In this document: positions 17,445-24,831 of the stretch, piece after piece
Position numbering within the stretch: the stretch's first letter is position 1
Layout: each line of letters opens with the position of its first letter
Assembly: GCA_949285025.1 (NCBI GenBank)
Contig: CASDXG010000056.1
Coordinates: forward strand, 1-38,686
Direction of reading: 5' to 3'
DNA length: 38,686 nucleotides
DNA from: an uncultured Bacteroides sp.
GTDB taxonomy: Bacteria; Bacteroidota; Bacteroidia; Bacteroidales; Bacteroidaceae
Program-made: the position numbers and the translations under genes
The notes under the pieces: model-generated
Seen by the model: only the letters and a program-made list of their open reading frames with translations
Databases searched by the model: none
Told to the model about the DNA's origin: nothing

Positions 17445-19937
17445 ATGCAAGGAGAAGATAGAATCATAAAAATCAATATCGAGGAGGAAATGCAAAAGTC
17501 CTACATTGATTATTCGATGTCTGTGATTGTTGCACGTGCCCTTCCTGACGTAAGAGATGGATTCAAACCTGTACACCGTCGCATATTGTACGGGATGATG
17601 GAGTTGGGCAATACCTCAGACAAACCACATAAGAAATCGGCCAGAATCGTTGGTGAGGTGTTAGGAAAGTATCATCCGCATGGCGATTCGTCCGTATATG
17701 GAGCATTGGTCCGCATGGCTCAGGATTGGGCAATGCGTTACCCTTTGGTTGACGGACAGGGAAACTTCGGTTCGATAGACGGTGACAGCCCGGCTGCCAT
17801 GCGTTATACCGAAGCAAGACTGAAGAAAATCGGGGAAGATATGATGCAGGATCTGTATAAGGAGACTGTCGATTTTCAGAACAACTTCGATGACACGCTT
17901 CAGGAACCTACCGTTATGCCTACCCGTATACCGAATCTGTTGGTTAACGGAGCTTCGGGTATTGCCGTAGGTATGGCTACAAATATGCCTACGCATAACC
18001 TTTCGGAAGTTATTGATGCATGTGTGGCGTATGTTGAAAACAATGACATCACGATAGATGAATTGATGCAATACGTAAAAGCTCCCGATTTTCCGACAGG
18101 AGGATACATATATGGAATCAGCGGCGTGCGCGATGCATATGAAACGGGAAAAGGACGTGTTATCATGCGTGCCAAGACGGAAATAGAATCTCATCCCACA
18201 CACGATAAGATTATTGTAAATGAAATACCTTATAATGTCAACAAGAAGGAACTTATAGAGAACATTGCTTCGCTGGTAAATGAGAAGAAAATAGAAGGTA
18301 TTTCTTATGTAAACGATGAAAGTGACCGCGAGGGGATGCGCATTGTCATCGATGTAAAGCGTGATGCCAATGCAAACGTGGTGCTGAACAAACTGTATAA
18401 AATGACAGCTTTGCAGACATCTTTCGGGGTAAACAATATCGCATTGGTGCATGGACGTCCGAAACTGTTGAATCTGAAGGATCTGATCAGGTTATTTATC
18501 GAGCACCGGCATGATGTGGTAATACGACGTACCCGTTACGATTTGCGGAAAGCCAAAGAACGTGCTCACATATTGGAAGGGCTGATTATAGCATCAGACA
18601 ATATAGATGAGGTAGTACGGATCATTCGTGCGGCTAAGACACCGAATGAAGCGATTACGAATCTTATGGAGCGTTTCAGCCTGACAGAAATACAGGCTCG
18701 TGCCATCGTGGAAATGCGCTTGCGTCAGTTGACCGGTTTACTGCAAGAGCAGCTTCATGCCGAATATGAAGAATTGATGAAGCAAATAGCCTATTATGAG
18801 GAAATTCTTTCAAACGAGGAACTCTGTAAAAAGGTAATTAAAGATGAACTGTTGGAAGTGAAGGAAAAATATGGCGACGAACGTCGTTCGGAAATTATCT
18901 ACGCTTCCGAAGAGTTCAATCCGGAAGATTTCTATGCAGACGACCAAATGGTGATTACCATTTCGCATTTGGGCTATATAAAACGTACGCCTCTATCGGA
19001 ATTCCATGCCCAGAACCGCGGTGGTGTAGGCTCAAAAGGCAGTGAGACCCGCGATGAAGATTTCATCGAGCATATTTATCCGGCCACAATGCATAATACG
19101 CTGTTGTTCTTTACACAAAAAGGAAAATGCTATTGGCTTAAGGTCTACAATATTCCTGAAGGCAATAAAACATCGAAAGGACGTGCCATTCAGAACCTGT
19201 TGAATATTGAGTCAGATGACAATGTCACTGCATATGTCCGTGTGAAAAATCTGAATGATACAGAATTTATCAACAGTCATTATATATTATTCTGTACTCA
19301 AAAGGGAGTTATAAAGAAGACTTGTCTCGAACAATACTCCCGTCCGCGTCAGAACGGTGTGACTGCAATTACTCTTCGTGAAGACGATCATGTAATAGAA
19401 GTGCGTATGACCAATGGCAGCAATGAAATTGTTATAGCAAACTGTAACGGACGTGCTATCCGCTTCAACGAAAGTGCGGTGCGTGAAATGGGACGTACGG
19501 CTACCGGTGTGCGGGGAATCTCTCTTGATGAAGACGGTGAGGACGCTGTAATCGGCATGATTTGCATAAAAGACTCGCAAAAAGAAACAATAATGGTCGT
19601 ATCTGAAAACGGATATGGAAAACGTTCGGATATTGAAGATTACCGTAAGACCAACCGTGGAGGTAAAGGCGTTAAGACTCTGAATATTACAGAAAAAACA
19701 GGAAAACTGATAGCCATTAAGTCTGTAACCGACCAAAACGATTTGATGATTATCAATAAATCCGGCATCACCATTCGGTTGAAGGTTGCTGACGTACGGA
19801 TTATGGGGCGCGCCACTCAAGGTGTACGTTTAATAGACCTTGAAAAGCGGAATGACCGGATCGGTTCTGTATGTAAGGTAACTTCGGAGAGTGAAGAAGA
19901 AAAAAGCGAATCTGAAAATAATGATGACAAAAACTAA
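17445..19937 (+). CDS. gyrA: DNA gyrase subunit A
   Basis: GyrA is the breakage-reunion subunit of the type IIA topoisomerase that introduces negative supercoils. The 830-aa protein starts [16 protein letters not shown]. The winged-helix region has [16 protein letters not shown], and the catalytic tyrosine is Y121 in AAMRYTE. In the quinolone pocket, [18 protein letters not shown]81 and S82 are present but the place of E. coli Asp87 is G86. The C-terminal pinwheel contains the GyrA-box segment NRGGKG, which marks gyrase rather than ParC. It ends in an acidic tail ([17 protein letters not shown]). The next gene starts within 31 nt, so they are co-transcribed. Confidence 0.95.
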   Translation: MQGEDRIIKINIEEEMQKSYIDYSMSVIVARALPDVRDGFKPVHRRILYGMMELGNTSDKPHKKSARIVGEVLGKYHPHGDSSVYGALVRMAQDWAMRYPLVDGQGNFGSIDGDSPAAMRYTEARLKKIGEDMMQDLYKETVDFQNNFDDTLQEPTVMPTRIPNLLVNGASGIAVGMATNMPTHNLSEVIDACVAYVENNDITIDELMQYVKAPDFPTGGYIYGISGVRDAYETGKGRVIMRAKTEIESHPTHDKIIVNEIPYNVNKKELIENIASLVNEKKIEGISYVNDESDREGMRIVIDVKRDANANVVLNKLYKMTALQTSFGVNNIALVHGRPKLLNLKDLIRLFIEHRHDVVIRRTRYDLRKAKERAHILEGLIIASDNIDEVVRIIRAAKTPNEAITNLMERFSLTEIQARAIVEMRLRQLTGLLQEQLHAEYEELMKQIAYYEEILSNEELCKKVIKDELLEVKEKYGDERRSEIIYASEEFNPEDFYADDQMVITISHLGYIKRTPLSEFHAQNRGGVGSKGSETRDEDFIEHIYPATMHNTLLFFTQKGKCYWLKVYNIPEGNKTSKGRAIQNLLNIESDDNVTAYVRVKNLNDTEFINSHYILFCTQKGVIKKTCLEQYSRPRQNGVTAITLREDDHVIEVRMTNGSNEIVIANCNGRAIRFNESAVREMGRTATGVRGISLDEDGEDAVIGMICIKDSQKETIMVVSENGYGKRSDIEDYRKTNRGGKGVKTLNITEKTGKLIAIKSVTDQNDLMIINKSGITIRLKVADVRIMGRATQGVRLIDLEKRNDRIGSVCKVTSESEEEKSESENNDDKN

Positions 19938-19967
19938 ATGAATATTGTATTACTAAATTTAAGCGTT

Positions 19968-21191
19968 ATGAAAAAAGTACTGTTTTCTGTGGCTTTATTT
20001 ATGGCTGCATCTGTAGTCTCAGCTCAGGAAAGTGTTGTAAAGGAAGCGAAAGCAAACAAGAACGATCCGGCAAAAGCCGCACAGATTCTTGAACCTGCAT
20101 TGGTAAATCCGGAGACTGCCAATGATCCGGAGACATGGAAATTGGCCGGAGATTTTCAAAAAGCGATTTATGATGCTGAGAATCTGAAAATGTTTGTGCC
20201 CGGAAATGAACCTGCCGATACTGCTAAGTTCTACAGCAGTCTGGAAAAAATGTATGAATACTATCTGAAATGCGATGAGGTGGAACAGGCTCAGGTAAAA
20301 AGCGGCGAGCTGAAAAAACCGAAACTGAGAAAAAAAATCGTCAAAACGTTGGTTGAAGTACGTCCGAACTTAACTGCAGGAGGTTCGGAAGCATTTAATA
20401 CTCAGCGGTATGGTGATGCCTTGAAATTCTTCAGTATGTATGTGGATGGGATAAACAATCCGATTTTTGAAGAGGAGGTGAGTGTAAAAAATGACTCTTT
20501 GGTTAATCTGATTGCATGTTATGCAACAATGGCTGCAAATCAGGTTGGTGATAGAGCTGCCGTTATCAAATACGGAAATATCGGTAAGAGCAATAAGGAA
20601 GAAGGTTACAGAGCGTTGATGTGTATCTCTGAAATCTCTGCAAAGAGCGAAAATCCTGATTCTACCCAATGGCTTGCAGCTGTAAAAGAGGGATGCGAAA
20701 GATTTCCTGAACAAGATTATTTCATCGGTAGTTTGATGGATTATTATATCCAGAAGAATATGGCTTCAGAAGGTCTGACCACAATTGAAAAAGTGATTGC
20801 ATCAAGAGGCGAAACTCCTTACTTACTGTATGTCAAAGGTATGCTTCAATTTGAAACAAAGAATTATGAGGGTGCCATTGCAACGTTTAACGCACTTATC
20901 GCAAAGAACAGCGATTTCGTGGGAGAAGCATATGCCAAAATAGGAGATTGCTATTTCTATCCGGCTCAAGAATACGTTTTGGAAAATTCAGAATTATCTA
21001 TGGATGATCCGAAATTCGCTGTAAACGAAGATAAGATTAAAGCTGAATATGAAAAAGCAAGACCTTTCTATGAAAAGGCAAAAGTGGTAGCTCCTTCAGA
21101 CAAACAGTTATGGGGAAGCCAGTTGCTTAACATTTATTGGAAATTGAACAAGGCAGAATATGATGCTTTGGAAAAAGAATTGAGTCTATAA
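19968..21191 (+). CDS. Exported tetratricopeptide-repeat protein
   Basis: The 407-aa protein has a signal peptide (MKKVLFSVALFMAASVVSA, cleavage about residue 19) and no lipobox. The remainder is helical with TPR-like repeats, clearest toward the C-terminus in LYVKGMLQFETKNYEGAIATF and GEAYAKIGDCYF. It is probably periplasmic and binds other proteins; no enzyme motif is seen. I chose the ATG at 19968 because it gives a standard signal peptide; the ATG at 19938, directly abutting the gyrA stop, adds 10 hydrophobic residues in front. Position behind gyrA suggests a shared transcript. A strong terminator follows. The function is unknown. Confidence 0.8.
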   Translation: MKKVLFSVALFMAASVVSAQESVVKEAKANKNDPAKAAQILEPALVNPETANDPETWKLAGDFQKAIYDAENLKMFVPGNEPADTAKFYSSLEKMYEYYLKCDEVEQAQVKSGELKKPKLRKKIVKTLVEVRPNLTAGGSEAFNTQRYGDALKFFSMYVDGINNPIFEEEVSVKNDSLVNLIACYATMAANQVGDRAAVIKYGNIGKSNKEEGYRALMCISEISAKSENPDSTQWLAAVKEGCERFPEQDYFIGSLMDYYIQKNMASEGLTTIEKVIASRGETPYLLYVKGMLQFETKNYEGAIATFNALIAKNSDFVGEAYAKIGDCYFYPAQEYVLENSELSMDDPKFAVNEDKIKAEYEKARPFYEKAKVVAPSDKQLWGSQLLNIYWKLNKAEYDALEKELSL

Positions 21192-21214
21192 AAGGTCAAG
21201 AGATATTTATAGAG

Positions 21215-21252
21215 AAGGTCCTGGAGATAATTTTCCGGGACCTTTTTCTTTT
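21215..21252 (+). terminator. Terminator of the gyrA-TPR unit
   Basis: AAGGTCCTGG (21215-21224) pairs with CCGGGACCTT (21235-21244), one G-U pair, then TTTCTTTT. It starts 24 nt after the TPR gene stop. Confidence 0.85.
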
Positions 21253-21422
21253 CACTCTTCAAGGTTTATTCAAAAAAATGGCATGCATTTGTGTAAAAGC
21301 ATTTGATCTTTTACAGTAAATCCCGTACTCTTTTTATAAAACGTCCTTTTAAATTATAATAGCCATTATGTTTAATTGCATATAAAAAAAGAATAATTGA
21401 GATCTTGAATAAATATTACAGC

Positions 21423-21430
21423 TACCTTTG
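21423..21430 (+). promoter_or_regulatory. -7 box of the YbaK-type gene
   Basis: TACCTTTG, 22 nt before the ATG at 21453. A TTG lies 23 nt upstream (21397-21399), slightly longer than ideal. Confidence 0.5.
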
Positions 21431-21452
21431 CCATAGACTTAATTTATAAGAG

Positions 21453-21995
21453 ATGAAAACTGTATATGAACTATTTCCTTCACTACCGGAAAATGAGGAT
21501 CGGATTTCCAAGAAAGGCATATTAGATTTATTCAATGCACACAACATCAGTTATGAAGTGACAGTACATAAGGCTGTTTACACTATGGCTGAACTTTCTG
21601 ATATATCGTTTCCTTATCCTGAATCCGTTGCTAAAAATCTGTTTGTATGCGATGACAGGAAATACAATTATTATTTGATAACGCTAAAAGGTGACAAACG
21701 AGTGGACTTGAAGGCTTTTAGACACAAATATGGCACGCGTCCATTAAGTTTGGCAAAAGAAGACGATTTGAAAAAGATTTTAGGGCTTATGCCTGGCTCA
21801 GTTACACCTTTAGGCATATTAAATGACAGGGAACACAAAACGCATTTTTTTCTTGATGAGGACTTCTTGCTCCCACCGTCAGTCATTGGCATACATCCAA
21901 ATGAAAATACCGCCACTGTATGGTTAAAGACAGAAGACTTATTACATATGATAAAAGAGCACATGAATCCTGTGAATATAGTTCCTTTTGGCTGA
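21453..21995 (+). CDS. YbaK/EbsC-type aminoacyl-tRNA deacylase (PrdX/ProXp group)
   Basis: This 180-aa protein belongs to the free-standing YbaK/ProX editing family. Such proteins hydrolyse mischarged aminoacyl-tRNA, typically Ala- or Cys-tRNAPro, in trans. Seen here are the N-terminal segment ISYEVTVHKAVYTMAEL, AKNLFVCDDRKYNYYLITLKGDKRVDLKAF with the conserved Lys/Asp-Leu, and LMPGSVTPLGILND, the family's GxVxPxG substrate loop. The ending HPNENTATVWLKTEDL is also typical of PrdX-like proteins. It has its own promoter and no operon partner. Substrate specificity cannot be read from the sequence. Confidence 0.85.
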   Translation: MKTVYELFPSLPENEDRISKKGILDLFNAHNISYEVTVHKAVYTMAELSDISFPYPESVAKNLFVCDDRKYNYYLITLKGDKRVDLKAFRHKYGTRPLSLAKEDDLKKILGLMPGSVTPLGILNDREHKTHFFLDEDFLLPPSVIGIHPNENTATVWLKTEDLLHMIKEHMNPVNIVPFG

Positions 21996-22088
21996 AGTGG
22001 TAATTTATAAATTCCTCTAACTGTTTAATTTTCAATTTCTATTTTCGTTAATTCTCTGATATTGTTCGATTATTTTTGAAGATATTCG

Positions 22089-22096
22089 TATATTTG
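22089..22096 (+). promoter_or_regulatory. -7 box in front of the structured RNA
   Basis: TATATTTG, with TTG at 22062-22064 (24 nt upstream, long). A start near 22101-22104 would begin exactly at the first hairpin of the element that follows. Confidence 0.45.
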
Positions 22097-22100
22097 TGCT

Positions 22101-22293
22101 ACCATTGGGAAATCCATATGGTTTTTATTGATGAAAGATAGCTCAAACGCCTCTGAATCACCACCTCGGAAATGAATGAGCTGTTTATTACACACTTTGA
22201 GAAGTATGCCTATATGGCGCAGACTTCTTGCTTAGTGTGTAATGGCTTGTGGTGAGCCAAGAGGCGTAGGCGGATAGTCTGCGCTTTTCTTTT
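22101..22293 (+). ncRNA. Structured leader or ncRNA with competing hairpins
   Basis: The element has three parts. First, a hairpin ACCAT/ATGGT (22101-22122). Second, a long interrupted hairpin: 22148-22154 with 22260-22266, 22158-22164 with 22249-22255, 22188-22196 with 22234-22242, and 22200-22205 with 22223-22228. Third, GCGCAGACT (22217-22225) with AGTCTGCGC (22276-22284), followed by TTTTCTTTT, a terminator shape with a long loop. The third stem uses bases of the second stem's apex, so the two exclude each other. Two short ORFs lie inside: MVFIDER (22118-22141) and a 27-codon frame (22172-22255). It could be an attenuating leader for the lipoprotein gene at 22360, which shows no -7 box of its own, or a free-standing RNA. 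No known family is recognised. Confidence 0.5.
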
Positions 22294-22359
22294 AATTAAA
22301 CGTATGACTTTGCCTGTGCGACTTTGAGCAATATTGCAATAAATATTAATTCTAAGGAC

Positions 22360-22738
22360 ATGAAAAAAAGCAAATTTATTATTAGCGTTCTCCATTTTGC
22401 TCTTAACATCATCTTGTGCTTCTATTTTTACTCCGGCAAAGCAAAACATTACTTTTGTGGGAGAAGAAGGTATTAGAATTTATGATAACGGAGAAAGAAT
22501 AGCAACAATCGGTGATACAGGAGAAGCAAGTGTACGCATTCGGAAGAAATTATCTTCTAAAGAACTTATAGCTAAAAAAGACGGATACAAGCCTGCCATG
22601 TTCACATTGAGGGCAACGTTTAATCCTATATCCTGTATTAATCTTTTAAATGCATTGGCTTGGGGAATTGATTTGGGAACTCAGAAAGCATTCAAGTGGG
22701 AAAATACATATATTGAAATAGAATTAGAGGAAAGATAA
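22360..22738 (+). pseudogene. Small PEGA-like lipoprotein gene, frameshifted in an A7 run
   Basis: The ATG at 22360 is followed by seven A (22363-22369). Read directly it stops after about 40 codons of unrelated sequence. With one A fewer the frame reads MKKANLLLAFSILLLTSSCAS, a perfect lipoprotein signal with lipobox TSSC, and continues without a stop to 22738. The mature part (about 105 aa) contains GEEGIRIYDNGERIATIGDTGEASVRI and KKDGYKPA, the pattern of a PEGA-like surface beta-domain. It ends with a hydrophobic segment around INLLNALAWGIDLG. The frame after the run is intact, so the gene may be working in the population, by slippage, or the base may be a sequencing error. The TTG at 22397 is an unlikely start because it would cut off the charged n-region. 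Confidence 0.6.
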
Positions 22739-22796
22739 GATTTTGCATATTTAAAAGCAAAGAGAGAATAAGTTACTTTTCGTATACAAGGTGAAA

Positions 22797-22828
22797 AAAG
22801 AAGCCTGCATGATTAAGCGGGCTTCTTT
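22797..22828 (+). terminator. Terminator after the PEGA-like lipoprotein gene
   Basis: AAAGAAGCCTGC (22797-22808) pairs with GCGGGCTTCTTT (22817-22828), one G-U pair, loop ATGATTAA, then CCAATTTTT. It lies 58 nt after the stop codon. It argues that the broken gene is still, or was recently, a transcription unit. Confidence 0.7.
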
Positions 22829-22893
22829 CCAATTTTTAATTTAAAGGCTAAAAATCCATATCTCTATAAGTATCATCAATTTTATTTTAGAAA

Positions 22894-22919
22894 ACAAAAC
22901 CCCATTGACTAGGTTTTGT
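22894..22919 (-). terminator. Terminator of the 40-codon gene
   Basis: ACAAAACC (22894-22901) pairs with GGTTTTGT (22912-22919). On the minus strand it is followed by TTTCT and begins 1 nt after the stop codon of the small ORF. Confidence 0.6.
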
Positions 22920-22920
22920 C

Positions 22921-23043
22921 TTAATGCCTATCCAACCAACGAATAATTGCATTTATTAAACGTATTCCAATCACTATAAAAGGAATAAGTACTAAAAACA
23001 AAATAACAATAATTTCCGGAGTGCCTAAACCAAAAAGTAGCAT
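22921..23043 (-). CDS. Predicted 40-aa single-pass membrane protein
   Basis: A 40-codon frame on the minus strand. It begins MLLFGLGTPEIIVILFLVL, continues through a hydrophobic helix (about 10-30) and ends IIRWLDRH, an amphipathic, positively charged tail. The start (a Gly-rich turn, then P-E-I before the helix) recalls the TatA N-terminus. The GKK/phi-amphipathic part that TatA needs is missing, so I do not call it TatA. Evidence for a real gene: codon pattern of a membrane helix, a terminator hairpin 1 nt downstream, and an otherwise empty 470-nt gap. No -7 box or Shine-Dalgarno was found upstream; Shine-Dalgarno sites are often absent in this phylum. Confidence 0.5.
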   Translation of the reverse strand: MLLFGLGTPEIIVILFLVLIPFIVIGIRLINAIIRWLDRH

Positions 23044-23210
23044 AACATTAAAATTAGAGGTTTTAAAAATAATTAGAAACACCTACACCTACTAGGACAC
23101 TAACAATAACCTTTGCTATAAAGGGAAAGCCTTAAAAAATTTCTGTTTTTCATCCATAATTATTCATAAAATATTAATAGGCTTTCAGAAGTAAGTTTTC
23201 CAGATTCATC
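23044..23210. other. AT-rich gap downstream of the UspA-type gene
   Basis: There is no gene here. A dispersed 8-bp inverted repeat GAAAGCCT/AGGCTTTC (23125-23132, 23179-23186) and a small hairpin CCTTTGCTATAAAGG (from 23111) are present. Neither is a convincing terminator for the gene ending at 23211. Confidence 0.3.
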
Positions 23211-24335
23211 CTATTTAATCACGAGAAGCGGTATGCGTGAATGGAATAACATTTTCCGGGCAATGCTTGGATTGAATAAGCGTGCAAAAATGTTGCGCTT
23301 GTAGTTTGTTACACATAGCACGTCTATCTGTTTTTCTGTCAGAAATTTTTCAAGGTTTGTCAGCAGATGGTTTTCGTCAATGATGTGATAGTCGAGTTTT
23401 AATTCAGGATATTGTTTCTTGAAATATTCTTTTATTCCGGCCAGTTTTATTTCATTCCATGTACGTTTCTGTTCATCAGTATTCAGGTGGAGTAATGATA
23501 TTTCAAACTTATAGTCTTTGAATGTTGTGATAAGCGAATCGAACGCAATCAAGTCCCGTTGGTCGAAATTGGTAATCATCCCGACCCGTTTTATTTCGTC
23601 GAATGTTTTAGAGACAGCATTCTCGGGTATTGCATAGACAAAAGTCGGGCTGCGGTCGATTACTTCCGCTGTGACACTCCCTATCAGATCGAGTTCTTTC
23701 TGGCTTTCCCCGCGTGTCCCCATGATAATGATAACAGGTCTTTCCTTTTTTGCATAATGCAAAATTTCTTCTTCCGGTATTCCTTCTCTCAGAACACAAG
23801 TATAGCGTACGTTAGGATATTCTCCGTCTGCAATTTTTTTATCGACAGCCTTAGACAGATTGAGAAGTTTTTTATGGATATCCTCCCCCACTCCTTTTAT
23901 AACCGGTTGAGGGTTTAACGTGTTATATTCTTCTGTAACGTATTGTATATTCGGTATATATATAGGCGTGAAATATACATGAAACAATACGATTTCCGCA
24001 TGAATGTGTTCTGCAAAGTTGAATCCGAATTCACATGCTTTTAGTGAATAGGATGAAAAATCTACGGGAATTAATATTTTAGGCGTTTTCTTCTTGTCTT
24101 TTTCATTTTCTTCACTCACGATGTCTTCCGCCAGCCATGCAGAGCTTTCTATAATCTTCAGTGCACGTGGCAAATCGTGTTCTTTGATGCGTACGCGTAC
24201 TCCCGAAGAAATGACGGGCTGTATCAGGTTGACATTCTGAATGCACGCATCGATACCTTCATTTTCAAGCACATTCTTTAGTATTTGTGCCTTAGAATAT
24301 GTCAGGATAGCTAATGTAACAAGTTTTTCTTCCAT
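23211..24335 (-). CDS. DUF2007-UspA-UspA fusion, universal stress protein
   Basis: The 374-aa product combines three parts. Residues 1-65 form a DUF2007 (putative signal-transducing) domain with LTYSKAQILKNVLENEGIDA and SSGVRVRIKEHDLPRALKI. A first UspA domain follows (about 85-245), starting KILIPVDFSSYSLKACEF, with an intact ATP-binding pattern G-2X-G-9X-GS in GTRGESQKELDLIGSV. A second, degenerate UspA domain (about 250-374) lacks these glycines. So one ATP-binding and one scaffold-like half are likely. I prefer MEEKLVTLAIL (24335); an in-frame ATG at 24347 is 12 nt upstream. A strong terminator hairpin ends only 20 nt before the start, so expression needs read-through or an unseen promoter. 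Confidence 0.85.
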   Translation of the reverse strand: MEEKLVTLAILTYSKAQILKNVLENEGIDACIQNVNLIQPVISSGVRVRIKEHDLPRALKIIESSAWLAEDIVSEENEKDKKKTPKILIPVDFSSYSLKACEFGFNFAEHIHAEIVLFHVYFTPIYIPNIQYVTEEYNTLNPQPVIKGVGEDIHKKLLNLSKAVDKKIADGEYPNVRYTCVLREGIPEEEILHYAKKERPVIIIMGTRGESQKELDLIGSVTAEVIDRSPTFVYAIPENAVSKTFDEIKRVGMITNFDQRDLIAFDSLITTFKDYKFEISLLHLNTDEQKRTWNEIKLAGIKEYFKKQYPELKLDYHIIDENHLLTNLEKFLTEKQIDVLCVTNYKRNIFARLFNPSIARKMLFHSRIPLLVIK

Positions 24336-24354
24336 GGCAGCAATCATTGATAAG

Positions 24355-24400
24355 AAAAAAATCCCGGTTGTTTACCCACATAGGTCAACCGGGATTTTTT
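24355..24400 (-). terminator. Strong terminator between the small HTH gene and the UspA-type gene
   Basis: A perfect 16-bp inverted repeat (arms 24355-24370 and 24385-24400, core ATCCCGGTTG / CAACCGGGAT) with a 14-nt loop and A/T tails. On the minus strand it sits 7 nt after the stop of the 84-aa gene and 20 nt before the start of the next gene, so it could also act as an attenuator. Confidence 0.85.
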
Positions 24401-24407
24401 GTTTTTT

Positions 24408-24662
24408 TTAATTACTTCTCTCTTTCAGAATTTGTATTGCTTTATCAAGCACAGTTGTATCGTCCAGCATAACCAACCCACCATCGGGACCGGGTTCTAA
24501 ATGAATCCCTACGCTTTTCCCATCCTTGAAATTATGACCTCCAAAGAAATTACGTACAGTCTCTACACTCAGGTTTAACTCGTCGGCTATGCGATGCATA
24601 CTTCCTACCGGTAATGAATCTTTGATTTTACGAAGTTCATTAAATGTTATAGTCCTGTTCAT
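24408..24662 (-). CDS. Small helix-turn-helix protein (conserved in Bacteroidales)
   Basis: The 84-aa protein begins MNRTITFNELRKIKDSLP. It has one HTH-like segment, SMHRIADELNLSVETVRNFFGG (about 21-42), followed by a short beta part rich in Gly (HLEPGPDGGLVMLDDTTVL) and a last helix. The HTH resembles the LacI/Xre-type first helices, but there is no ligand domain, so it is either a small DNA-binding protein or an adaptor. No partner operon is seen: it is followed by a strong terminator. I know of similar unnamed proteins in Bacteroidales but no function. No -7 box is evident in the 170-nt AT-rich gap upstream. Confidence 0.7.
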   Translation of the reverse strand: MNRTITFNELRKIKDSLPVGSMHRIADELNLSVETVRNFFGGHNFKDGKSVGIHLEPGPDGGLVMLDDTTVLDKAIQILKERSN

Positions 24663-24801
24663 AGTAATTTAAATTTTAAGAGTTAGATTTAACTGATATT
24701 TATTGCGATATAAATATAGGGAAAGTATTTGAATCTGGCAATAAAAAAAACATTTTTTATTATTTCATTTTTTGCCGATCTTTGCGTGATACAGGGAATG
24801 T

Positions 24802-24813
24802 ACCTGATCAGGT
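24802..24813. repeat. Perfect 12-bp palindrome
   Basis: ACCTGATCAGGT, in the gap between the PAP2 gene stop (24832) and the small HTH gene start (24662). It lacks a loop, so it is more like a protein-binding site than a hairpin. Its role is unknown. Confidence 0.3.
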
Positions 24814-24831
24814 TATTGCTTTACTTGTATG

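Noticed and set aside
17661-18452. 263-codon open frame on the minus strand inside gyrA
   Set aside because: Fully antisense to the conserved gyrA frame. Its translation is Cys/His/Tyr-rich without a domain pattern, as expected from a shadow frame.
22148-22266. Integron attC site or miniature transposon
   Set aside because: No RYYYAAC/GTTRRRY core pair at the ends and no flanking target duplication seen; the adjacent T-run and -7 box favour an RNA element. A genome-wide copy search could still change this.
22210-22449. 79-codon minus-strand frame over the structured RNA and the lipoprotein start
   Set aside because: No family pattern, crosses the hairpin arms, and the T-run supports plus-strand use of this region.
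22397-22738. TTG at 22397 as a natural start of the PEGA-like lipoprotein
   Set aside because: It would remove the positively charged start of the signal peptide; the in-register ATG-Lys-Lys just upstream, off by one A, is a better explanation.
22921-23043. Calling the 40-aa protein TatA
   Set aside because: The N-terminal turn and helix are similar, but the FGxxKxPE hinge and the amphipathic helix that define TatA are absent.
23125-23186. Dispersed 8-bp inverted repeat GAAAGCCT/AGGCTTTC
   Set aside because: The arms are 46 nt apart in AT-rich sequence and no T-run follows in either direction; chance is likely.
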